This document shows positions 1 through 4,865 of a stretch of 7,435 nt of DNA, in pieces. The stretch covers positions 1 to 7,435 of the forward strand of contig JBDTMC010000389.1 of the NCBI GenBank assembly GCA_039934475.1. The letters run 5' to 3'. This stretch comes from JBDTMC01 sp039934475 (GTDB taxonomy: Bacteria; Acidobacteriota; Terriglobia; Bryobacterales; Bryobacteraceae). Positions within the stretch are counted from its first letter, which is position 1, and every line of letters starts with the position of its first letter. The notes beneath the pieces were generated by a model. That model worked only from the letters and a program-made list of their open reading frames with translations. It was not told the origin of the DNA and ran no database searches. A program made the position numbers and the translations under genes.

Positions 1-392
1 ACTACGCTTCGAAGAATGTCGTCCTCTTTGGTGGAGACGTCGGCAACGTGCACTATGGCGATACCTGGATATGGGATGGTGTCAACTGGACGCAGCAATC
101 TCCTCAGTCTTCTCCGTCGGCCCGCACGATGGGTTCCTTCGCCTGGGATCCGAGGCTTGGTGGCGTGGTGCTCTTTGGCGGAGCCGGAGCAACGGCATTG
201 AACGACACTTGGATCTGGAAGGATTCCAACTGGACACGCGTTTTTCCTGCCGGTGCAATTCCTCCAGGAAGATGGGCCGCACCCATCAGCTACAATCCCA
301 TTTCGCAGGGACTGCTGTTGTTTGGTGGCTGTTGTTCTAACCTCGACGACACTTGGTTGTTTTTCCGAATACCGGCCACCGAACAGCGGTAA
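1..392 (+). CDS. Kelch-repeat protein, 3' end only
   Basis: The frame is open from the window edge (first full codon at position 3) to a TAA at 390-392, giving about 129 residues; the true start lies upstream of the window. The translation shows repeating Kelch-type units: a hydrophobic strand ending in LFGG (VVLFGG, VVLFGG, LLLFGG), a variable loop, then D-T-W-I/L-W/F followed by an NWT-like strand. Three LFGG and three DTW elements are visible. Such units form blades of a beta-propeller (Kelch/galactose-oxidase central domain type), usually used for binding in secreted or surface proteins. No catalytic residue can be named from this tail. The protein ends just after the last DTW element, so the propeller is probably closed by N-terminal sequence outside the window. 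It converges with higA, 47 bp away. Family call is fairly sure; function is unknown. Confidence 0.8.
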   Translation, partial: YASKNVVLFGGDVGNVHYGDTWIWDGVNWTQQSPQSSPSARTMGSFAWDPRLGGVVLFGGAGATALNDTWIWKDSNWTRVFPAGAIPPGRWAAPISYNPISQGLLLFGGCCSNLDDTWLFFRIPATEQR

Positions 393-439
393 GTGGATTC
401 CTGGCCCGACGGCATTTATTGACTGGGTTTGCTCACCCG

Positions 440-844
440 CTAGATGAAGAGGGTGACCGGAACATGGAAAAACTCAGCCAGCCGTTTGGCTTGCGCCTTA
501 CTAATTGACCGCCGGCCACTCAAAACCTCGGTGGCGGCGCCCTTGTTGCCGAGGATAGGCCAGATGTCTTTGTGCTTCAGCCCGCGCTCCTCCATCAGTG
601 CATTCAATGATTCGTTGGGGGAGACATGGGGGAGCGGATGGTACTTCTCCTCGTAGTCATAAATCAAAAGGGTCAGAACCTCGGCCAGCGCTTCCTCTTC
701 CGGCGAGAGATCCTCGCGCTCGTCTAGTTCAAGTAGCATTCCAGTGAGACGCGCATGCTCGATCTCGCTATGGATGGGGCGAGGGAGAGCTTTCACCAGC
801 AGTTTGGCGTAGACAGAGTCCTTGATGTCGGTTGTCGTACTCAT
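440..844 (-). CDS. higA: HigA-type antitoxin, XRE helix-turn-helix
   Basis: 134 residues. The N-terminal half (about 1-75) is acidic and helical; the C-terminal half (about 78-131) is an XRE/Cro-like helix-turn-helix, with the segment LKHKDIWPILGN, the turn and recognition region ATEVLSGRRSISKAQAK, and the end AEFFHVPVTLFI. This is the layout of E. coli HigA, whose DNA-binding domain is also C-terminal and which ends in a similar ALF motif. The antitoxin should bind and neutralise HigB and, with it, repress the shared promoter. The ATG (842-844) overlaps the toxin stop in an ATGA (841-844), so translation is probably coupled; a purine-rich AAGGGGG also lies about 10 bases upstream. Toxin-first order is typical of higBA. 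The exact antitoxin subfamily is inferred from sequence feel, not a search. Confidence 0.87.
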   Translation of the reverse strand: MSTTTDIKDSVYAKLLVKALPRPIHSEIEHARLTGMLLELDEREDLSPEEEALAEVLTLLIYDYEEKYHPLPHVSPNESLNALMEERGLKHKDIWPILGNKGAATEVLSGRRSISKAQAKRLAEFFHVPVTLFI

Positions 845-1128
845 CGCTTCCAGTCCCCCTTGCTGTACTCGACGTGAGTGAGGATATGTAGGATAAACAC
901 ACGTTTGGTCTTGTAGTTCACCCGAGCAATCAACCGATAGTTGTTACCGTGGATGTTGAACACAGTTCGCCGACCCACTATGTCTGCATGCGCGAAGTCC
1001 CTTCGCACCTCGACCAGAGAACCCCAGTCGGCTCTCCCGGTAATCCGGTACCAGTTCATCAGAGGGACCAGCGCATCCGGGTGCAGTTCGGAGAACCTGA
1101 GGATGGCCGGCCTGCTAATCACCCGCAC
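841..1128 (-). CDS. higB: HigB-type mRNA interferase toxin
   Basis: 95 residues, the usual size for the HigB_toxin family (RelE-like fold, ribosome-dependent mRNA cleavage). The N-terminus MRVISRPAIL, the tryptophans in MNWYRITGRADW, the central VFNIHGNNYRLIARVNY and the C-terminal HILTHVEYSKGDWK are the conserved blocks of this family; residues T84, H85 and Y88 lie in the block that forms the active-site side. It is intact, with no stop or frameshift. The start is GTG at 1126-1128. It is preferred because homologues begin MRVIS and because nothing upstream is in frame before the operator. There is no Shine-Dalgarno sequence in front of it: only two bases separate it from the palindrome at 1131-1157. 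Its stop overlaps the higA start. Expected role: growth arrest by cutting translated mRNAs when HigA is degraded. Confidence 0.9.
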   Translation of the reverse strand: MRVISRPAILRFSELHPDALVPLMNWYRITGRADWGSLVEVRRDFAHADIVGRRTVFNIHGNNYRLIARVNYKTKRVFILHILTHVEYSKGDWKR

Positions 1129-1130
1129 AA

Positions 1131-1163
1131 CTAGAGTTTACAAACTGTAAACTCTAGCGTCAA
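1131..1163 (-). promoter_or_regulatory. higBA promoter with palindromic operator
   Basis: On the minus strand, a -35 TTGACG (1158-1163) and a -10 TAAACT (1135-1140) are separated by exactly 17 bp. A perfect inverted repeat, CTAGAGTTTAC / GTAAACTCTAG (arms 1131-1141 and 1147-1157, 5-base centre), fills the spacer and covers the -10. This is what an autorepression site for a HigA dimer should look like: bound antitoxin would block polymerase. The predicted transcription start, about 7 bases below the -10, falls at about 1128, on the toxin GTG. The repeat and hexamers are seen directly; HigA binding is inferred from the family. Confidence 0.75.
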
Positions 1164-1245
1164 GAAATCCGAACTCGCGACGCCTGGGAATGGGCCTACG
1201 ATCCGGGCTACTGGGAACAATTCTCCGCCCTGGTCATCCGTTCAA

Positions 1246-1500
1246 CTACATCATGTATGCGAGGACGCATTGGGGCGGCTCGCCCTCCGGTTCAGCAGGA
1301 GCATCCAGCACACGCAACGCCTTGCGGATATCTTCCAACGTAGTCCGCGTCAGCCTGCGGAACGCCTGCCGTGACGCAACGCAATCGCCTTTGCAGATGG
1401 CGTTATAGATCTCCCGATGCTGTTCCACATCGACGTTATAAATGTCAGTAACTTTGAGCTGTTGCATGAAGGCCTCAGTCAACGGCTCCGTGCGATCTCG
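1246..1500 (-). pseudogene. GntR/FadR-type regulator, C-terminal FCD fragment
   Basis: The minus frame ends at a TAG (1246-1248) and encodes a helical stretch with VEQHREIYNAICKGDC and then RLTRTTLEDIRKAL. The pattern E-H-R-x-I-Y-x-A-I-x-x-G-D is a hallmark of the last helices of the FCD ligand-binding domain of GntR-family regulators. Only about 80 residues can be attributed to it; an intact protein would have about 220-240, including an N-terminal winged helix. No winged helix is found upstream (higher coordinates); although the frame stays open to about 1710, that part is antisense to the psd remnant and reads as arginine/proline-rich noise. The nearest usable start would be a TTG at 1480-1482 with no convincing ribosome site. 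I read it as a truncated remnant. GntR/FCD regulators commonly control sugar-acid catabolism, but no link to rhaT/aldA can be shown. Confidence 0.7.
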
Positions 1501-1560
1501 AAATTGTGGTTTTCCCCGTCGCGTCCAGATCTCGCCAGTTCCCGGCTGGCCAGCAGCAAG

Positions 1561-1782
1561 GGGCGTAGAGCCGGGAGCAGTCCGCTCGGAATGAACGCGC
1601 GCCGTATCGTCTGCTACAAGAAGCCGTGAGACTACGTAACCATCGCCGAGCGCATTGGACTCATCAAGTTTGGTTCCCGCGTGGACGTGCTCTTCGGACC
1701 CGAATGGTCAGTCCAGGTAGATACCGGTGACCGCGTTAGTGCCGGCTCCTCCGTTCTTGCCCGCCAAACGGACGTCCGATGA
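1561..1782 (+). pseudogene. psd: Phosphatidylserine decarboxylase, C-terminal remnant with in-frame stop
   Basis: From 1597 the plus frame reads ARRIVCYKKP, a TGA stop (1627-1629), then DYVTIAERIGLIKFGSRVDV, LFGPEW, a GDRV turn and a GSSVLA end, stopping at a TGA (1780-1782). This is the C-terminal third of the short (archaeal-type, about 200-215 residue) phosphatidylserine decarboxylases, which make phosphatidylethanolamine at the inner membrane. The Gly-Ser of LIKFGSR (codons at 1672 and 1675) is the self-cleavage site that creates the pyruvoyl cofactor in this family, and it is kept. The TGA stands where family members usually have glycine (KPGD), so a single G-to-T change (GGA to TGA) would explain it. 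Upstream of ARRIV the expected IAGLIARRIV block is garbled, possibly with a one-base indel, and the N-terminal domain is missing. Not functional as read. Confidence 0.75.
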
Positions 1783-1830
1783 AGCCACCTTGCCTCGACC
1801 TCTCACGCCATCTCTGTAAGGAAGACCAGA

Positions 1831-1879
1831 GGCCCCGGCGACGAATCCCATGTTTCTCTCAAAGCAAAAAGCCGGGGCC
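1831..1879. repeat. 9-bp inverted repeat, 31-base loop
   Basis: GGCCCCGGC at 1831-1839 is the exact reverse complement of GCCGGGGCC at 1871-1879. It lies between the psd and holA remnants. There is no T-run on either side that would make it an intrinsic terminator, and the loop is long. It may be a decayed hairpin or coincidence in GC-rich DNA. I see no gene I can support between 1783 and 1920. Confidence 0.5.
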
Positions 1880-1920
1880 CGCCGGCGAGCGCATCGCTCC
1901 GCCGAAGAGTAAAAGAGTAA

Positions 1921-2330
1921 TTGTCGTTGATGGACCCGCCCGAAGAAATAGTTGACGCCGGACAGGCGCCGCAGTTTTCCTCGATGGACTCGACGGACGC
2001 AGCGCCCGACTCACCAATAGGACCAGTGGTTCGGCCGCGAACTGGATTCGCTTGCCGACGTGATCAGTTTCGGACTCAGTTTCGCCTGGCGTTGGTGGCG
2101 CGTGAGGCAGGCTTACGAAACGGGTACGACATCAAGGGTATTTCACGAAGATTGGCACTCCCATGTGGCGCCAGCTCGCCAAACAGGTGCAGCAGACGAT
2201 GTCATCCTTCTCCAAACCGAAACTGGAGAAAGCGATGGCCCGCGTATTTGCGGCTGACCGTGCCCTGCGAGACACGCGTCCCGACGATCGCATCGTGATG
2301 GAGGAGTTCGTGCTGGGACTAACGGACTGA
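1921..2330 (+). pseudogene. holA: DNA polymerase III delta subunit (holA), C-terminal remnant with frameshift
   Basis: Two plus frames join into one protein-like segment. In the first, 2062-2139 encodes DQFRTQFRLALVAREAGLRN then GYDIKG; in the second, from 2139, YFTKIGTPMW, later SKPKLEKAMARVFAADRALR, DTRPDDRIVMEEFVLGLTD and a TGA at 2328-2330. Switching frames needs one missing base at about 2137-2139. The order (QFRLALVAREAG, then a short linker, then ADRALRDTRPDDR and a hydrophobic tail) matches the C-terminal helical domain of the clamp-loader delta subunit. A full gene needs about 1 kb, but only about 550 bp lie between the psd remnant and the stop, so the N-terminal ATPase-like part is missing as well. 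The stretch 1921-2061 is only loosely consistent with the domain. Convergent placement against rpsT is the usual position of holA in many bacteria, which supports the identification. delta is normally essential, so an intact copy should exist elsewhere. Confidence 0.72.
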
Positions 2331-2341
2331 AGGGTTATTGG

Positions 2342-2365
2342 GGGCGCATTTTAGCGAATGCGCCC
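2342..2365. terminator. Hairpin between holA remnant and rpsT
   Basis: GGGCGCATT (2342-2350) and AATGCGCCC (2357-2365) form a perfect 9-bp stem with a 6-base loop. It lies 12 bases past the holA stop and 14 bases past the rpsT stop, the right place for a shared bidirectional terminator. Neither strand has a T-run after the stem, so it is not a textbook intrinsic terminator; it could also protect the rpsT transcript 3' end. Confidence 0.5.
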
Positions 2366-2379
2366 GCAAGAGATATCGT

Positions 2380-2658
2380 TTAGGCAGCGGCGGGAGCGGA
2401 GAGAGCCTTCAATCGGTGATGCATACGGCTCTTATAGCGGGAAGCCGTATTCTCTTTGATAATTCCCCACTTGGCCGCGCGATCCACCAGAGAAAAGGTT
2501 GCGGGCAGGGCCTTCTCGGCGCCGGCAGCATCCTTATGTTCCAGAAGACGGCGCATAGCCCGGATCTGATGGCGCAAACGGGACTTCCGCATGCGGTTGG
2601 TTTCGGTGCGACGCTCGGTAATGCGGACCCGCTTTAGCGCGGAAACATGATTCGCCAT
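2380..2658 (-). CDS. rpsT: 30S ribosomal protein S20
   Basis: 92 residues, slightly longer than the usual 85-90. S20 binds 16S rRNA in the bottom of the 30S body and helps early assembly. The sequence has the family pattern: start MANHVSALKRVRITERRTET, a long basic helix NRMRKSRLRHQIR, the central LLEHKDAAGAEKAL, then the second conserved block VDRAAKWGIIKENTASRYKS and a basic RMHHRLKAL tail. The ATG (2656-2658) is fixed by the invariant N-terminus; a weak purine-rich site (GGAAC at about 10 bases, AAGGA at about 15) lies upstream. It is intact, transcribed away from the tRNA-Pro gene and towards the holA remnant. It is the best conserved gene of the window and marks the ancestral chromosomal backbone. 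Confidence 0.97.
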   Translation of the reverse strand: MANHVSALKRVRITERRTETNRMRKSRLRHQIRAMRRLLEHKDAAGAEKALPATFSLVDRAAKWGIIKENTASRYKSRMHHRLKALSAPAAA

Positions 2659-2696
2659 GTACTATCGTTCCAATCCTTACAAATATACCTCCAACC

Positions 2697-2725
2697 AGAA
2701 TACACCAGCCGGGCCGGAGGGTCAA
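2697..2725 (-). promoter_or_regulatory. rpsT promoter
   Basis: On the minus strand, TTGACC (2720-2725) and TATTCT (2697-2702) are separated by exactly 17 bp, a good sigma-70-type pair. Transcription would start near 2690, leaving a leader of about 30 bases before the rpsT ATG. The hexamers are seen directly; activity is inferred. Confidence 0.65.
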
Positions 2726-2754
2726 TGAAAACCCTACTTCGCGCGAGAACGCGC

Positions 2755-2760
2755 TATACT
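2755..2760 (+). promoter_or_regulatory. Probable -10 of the tRNA-Pro promoter
   Basis: TATACT lies 8 bases before the mature 5' end of the tRNA, so transcription would start almost at the tRNA. The -35 region is not recognisable; instead a small GCGCG-AGAA-CGCGC inverted repeat (2741-2754) abuts the -10. This GC-rich dyad might form a weak regulatory site, but it is short. Confidence 0.45.
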
Positions 2761-2768
2761 GGACAATT

Positions 2769-2846
2769 CGGGCCGTGGCGCAGCCTGGCTAGCGCGCTTG
2801 CTTGGGGTGCAAGAGGTCCCGGGTTCGAATCCCGGCGGCCCGACCA
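2769..2846 (+). tRNA. tRNA-Pro, anticodon GGG, CCA encoded
   Basis: A full cloverleaf can be drawn. The acceptor stem pairs CGGGCCG (2769-2775) with CGGCCCG (2836-2842). The D stem is GCGC/GCGC (2778-2781, 2792-2795) with a 10-base loop. The anticodon stem is CTTGC/GCAAG (2797-2801, 2809-2813) around loop TTGGGGT, with anticodon GGG at 2804-2806. The variable loop has 5 bases, and the T stem CCGGG/CCCGG (2819-2823, 2831-2835) holds loop TTCGAAT. The discriminator is A2843 and CCA is encoded at 2844-2846. All stems are perfect, so the gene should be functional and read CCC and probably CCU codons. It diverges from rpsT. Confidence 0.97.
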
Positions 2847-3193
2847 ATTTCCCCTACAACTCACAGTCTCCGTACCGACTTCAACCCCATCTGGAGTCCA
2901 ACTTGGAGTCCAAATCCACCAGTTGCCGGTGGGTTGGTGGCAGTTCTCGCGGTCCGGCTCCAGGTGTGAGATTTTCGATTGCCGAATTCTCCCGGGCTCT
3001 CTACTCCTGAGAAAGCGCGTTGAGAGGTGCATCAAGAAGGATGACTGAATCGTCATGCACACCGAGAGTGCAACCATCTCTTCAGTTACACAGCAGCCTT
3101 CTGCAGCCACTCTCTGCGGTTAGGCTACCGATATTCGTGAATAACGCTCAGCAGTTCGTCCGTGGAGTTCGTGATCAGTCCATTCTCCCAAGA
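2847..3193. other. Gene-free region after tRNA-Pro
   Basis: I see no supportable gene in these 347 bases. The open frames here are shadows; the minus-strand one runs through the tRNA and gives the familiar false RRDSNPGPLAP string. The only structure is a tandem pair TGGAGTCCAA (2892-2901 and 2904-2913, period 12) about 45 bases after the tRNA, and a small palindrome TATTC-GT-GAATA (3132-3143) downstream of aldA. The 3' ends of tRNA genes are frequent integration sites, but no integrase or second copy of the tRNA end is present. Confidence 0.6.
2892..2913. repeat. Tandem 10-bp direct repeat, 12-bp period
   Basis: TGGAGTCCAA occurs twice, separated by CT. Each unit contains the near-palindrome TGGAGTCCA. 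It is close to the 3' end of the tRNA-Pro gene. Function unknown; could be a protein-binding site or part of an old attachment site. Confidence 0.6.
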
Positions 3194-4630
3194 TCAACTG
3201 CCCTGCATGTAGACCACATGGGTCTGCATGAACTCATAGAGTCCGTGCTTCCCGTCGGCGCCCCCGATACCGCTCTTACGCCAGCCAGCGTGAAACCCCT
3301 GCATTGCCTCGAAGTTCTCGCGGTTGATATAGGTCTCTCCGAAGTGGATCTCCTGGCAAGCCTTGAGCGCAACATTGAGATTGCGCGTGTAGATGGAAGA
3401 CGTTAAGCCATAGTCGGAGTCATTGGCGTATGCGATGGCTTGGTCGAGATCGTCGAACTTTACGATGGGGATCACGGGGCCGAACACCTCGCGCTGTATG
3501 ATCTCCATTTCCTGTTTACATTCGGAGAGCACGGTGGGCTCGAAGTAGAAGCCGCCCTCGGTCGCCGTCCGCCTGCCACCGGTGACGAGTGTGGCCCCGG
3601 CGGCGAGGGCACCCTGCACAAGGGCCTCCACCTTTCGAAATCCGCCCTCGTTGATGAGTGGACCGTATTCGACCGTGGAGTCAAGGAGCGGGTTGCCGCA
3701 GCGAGTATCTCTCATGGCAGAGGCAAGACGATCAGTGAACTCGGAGGCGACAGAGGACTGCACGTAGACACGCTCAGCGCAGTTACAAACCTGCCCGCTG
3801 TTGATGACGCGCGACGCTTTGATGGCCCCGACAGCGAGTTCGATATCCGCATCACCCATCACGATGGCCGGGGCCTTTCCGCCCAGTTCAAGATTCACTT
3901 TGGTAATGTTCGCAGCGGCGGCTGACATAATGGCGGAGCCTGTCTCGACGCTCCCGGTGAAGCTGATCATACCGATTTTGGGAGACGATGCGAGAGCCTT
4001 ACCCGCAATGGCGCCTCGTCCGTGCACAACATTGATGACACCCGGCGGCAAGTCCGTTTGCGCCATGAGTTCGCAGAATTTGACAGCGTTGAGCGGCGTT
4101 TCCTCACTCGGCTTGATGACGATCGTGTTGCCGGCGACCAGTGCTGGCGCCGCCTTTCTCGCAATGAGGAAAAACGGGAAGTTCCACGGGAGTATACCGC
4201 CCACTACTCCGATTGGCTTCCTGAATAGGAAGATTGTTTCGCCACGACGGTCGCTCTCGAGGATCTCGCCCTCGATGCGGCGCGCCCATTCGGCCATGTA
4301 GTCCAGATAGTCCGCAGTGAATGCGACTTCAACTCGGGCGAGGTCGAGGACCTTGCCCTGCTCCTCGGTGATGATACGGGCAAGAGGCTCCACGTGTTCG
4401 CGGATTTTCGCGGCGATGGCGCGAAGCGTCTGGGCGCGCTGAATGGCGGGGCGCCGGGCCCAGTCCTTCTGGGCCGACGCAGCGGCATCAAGTGCCAGGT
4501 CTATGTCAGCAGCCGTGCTATCCGGAACAGTGCAGATCGCGCTTCCATCGGATGGATTTACCACTCGAATGCGATTGCTGCCCGTGGAGGGAGCGAAGCG
4601 GCCGTTGATGAAATTGTCATAGTGTTGCAT
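3194..4630 (-). CDS. aldA: Lactaldehyde dehydrogenase AldA (NAD-dependent aldehyde dehydrogenase)
   Basis: 478 residues, nearly the length of E. coli AldA (479), and very similar to it over the whole chain. It oxidises L-lactaldehyde to L-lactate with NAD+, the last step of L-rhamnose and L-fucose breakdown; related enzymes also use glycolaldehyde. Visible family elements: the oxyanion Asn150 in LPWNFPFF, Lys173 in VIKPSE (cofactor), the FTGS turn at 224-227, general base Glu248 in LELGGK, nucleophile Cys282 in SGQVCNC, and EVFGP at 381-385. Arg158, Glu441 and His447 occupy positions I recall as lactaldehyde-contacting in the E. coli structure (its R161, E443 and H449). The C-terminal block INRENFEAMQGFHAGWRKSG is identical in style to AldA rather than to generic aldehyde dehydrogenases. 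The ATG (4628-4630) has AAGGG seven bases upstream. It shares orientation with rhaT but the two are separated by a divergent gene. Cytoplasmic and intact. Confidence 0.95.
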   Translation of the reverse strand: MQHYDNFINGRFAPSTGSNRIRVVNPSDGSAICTVPDSTAADIDLALDAAASAQKDWARRPAIQRAQTLRAIAAKIREHVEPLARIITEEQGKVLDLARVEVAFTADYLDYMAEWARRIEGEILESDRRGETIFLFRKPIGVVGGILPWNFPFFLIARKAAPALVAGNTIVIKPSEETPLNAVKFCELMAQTDLPPGVINVVHGRGAIAGKALASSPKIGMISFTGSVETGSAIMSAAAANITKVNLELGGKAPAIVMGDADIELAVGAIKASRVINSGQVCNCAERVYVQSSVASEFTDRLASAMRDTRCGNPLLDSTVEYGPLINEGGFRKVEALVQGALAAGATLVTGGRRTATEGGFYFEPTVLSECKQEMEIIQREVFGPVIPIVKFDDLDQAIAYANDSDYGLTSSIYTRNLNVALKACQEIHFGETYINRENFEAMQGFHAGWRKSGIGGADGKHGLYEFMQTHVVYMQGS

Positions 4631-4865
4631 GGCGTTACCCTTCTGACAGACAGGACCATCATCGCGCAGGAGACCCGTCTGATCACAATCCCCAGTTCAT
4701 ATCGTGGTTCCTAGAACGCGGCGCTTCCGATGCTCAGTCAGCCGTTCGGCAGCGCTATCCGTCATCGAGCGCCTAAACAAACGACTCTTCTTCGTGTAAC
4801 GATTTGGCCCGTGGTTGCACTAAGCATCGGAAGACAAGTGGTCTGCTACCAAAGGAGACAAGGAC
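4631..4865. promoter_or_regulatory. Divergent intergenic region, aldA / secreted protein
   Basis: 235 bases that must hold the promoters of both divergent genes. I cannot pick a convincing -35/-10 pair on either strand. The notable structure is a perfect 11-bp inverted repeat: CTTCCGATGCT at 4724-4734 and AGCATCGGAAG at 4823-4833, 88 bases apart. It could be two half-sites for a looping regulator or the ends of a small decayed element; no flanking target duplication is seen. Confidence 0.5.
4724..4833. repeat. Spaced 11-bp perfect inverted repeat
   Basis: Arms at 4724-4734 and 4823-4833 match as exact reverse complements. A chance match of this length inside a 235-base region is unlikely (rough expectation well under one in a hundred). 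The downstream arm ends about 18 bases before the ribosome site of the secreted-protein gene. Confidence 0.7.

Noticed and set aside
1831..1879. Inverted repeat as an intrinsic terminator for psd
   Set aside because: The loop is 31 bases and no T-run follows on either strand, so it is listed only as a repeat.
1779..1955. Plus frame with KRVIVVDGPA, reminiscent of the P-loop start of cytidylate kinase
   Set aside because: The match stops after DGPA; the following GxGKS needed for a nucleotide-binding loop is absent and a stop follows within a few codons, so it is probably chance.
2754..3110. Minus-strand 118-residue frame containing RRDSNPGPLAPQ
   Set aside because: That string is the well-known false translation of the antisense of a tRNA gene; here it runs straight through tRNA-Pro, and the rest has no family pattern or ribosome site.
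3440..3925. Plus-strand 161-residue frame inside aldA
   Set aside because: It is fully antisense to the highly conserved aldA coding region; His/Gly/Asp-rich shadow composition.
3801..4301. Plus-strand 166-residue frame inside aldA
   Set aside because: Antisense shadow of the AldA catalytic core; no ribosome site or family motif.
4724..4833. Miniature transposable element with terminal inverted repeats
   Set aside because: The arms are only 11 bp and there is no visible target-site duplication next to either arm; kept as an unexplained repeat.
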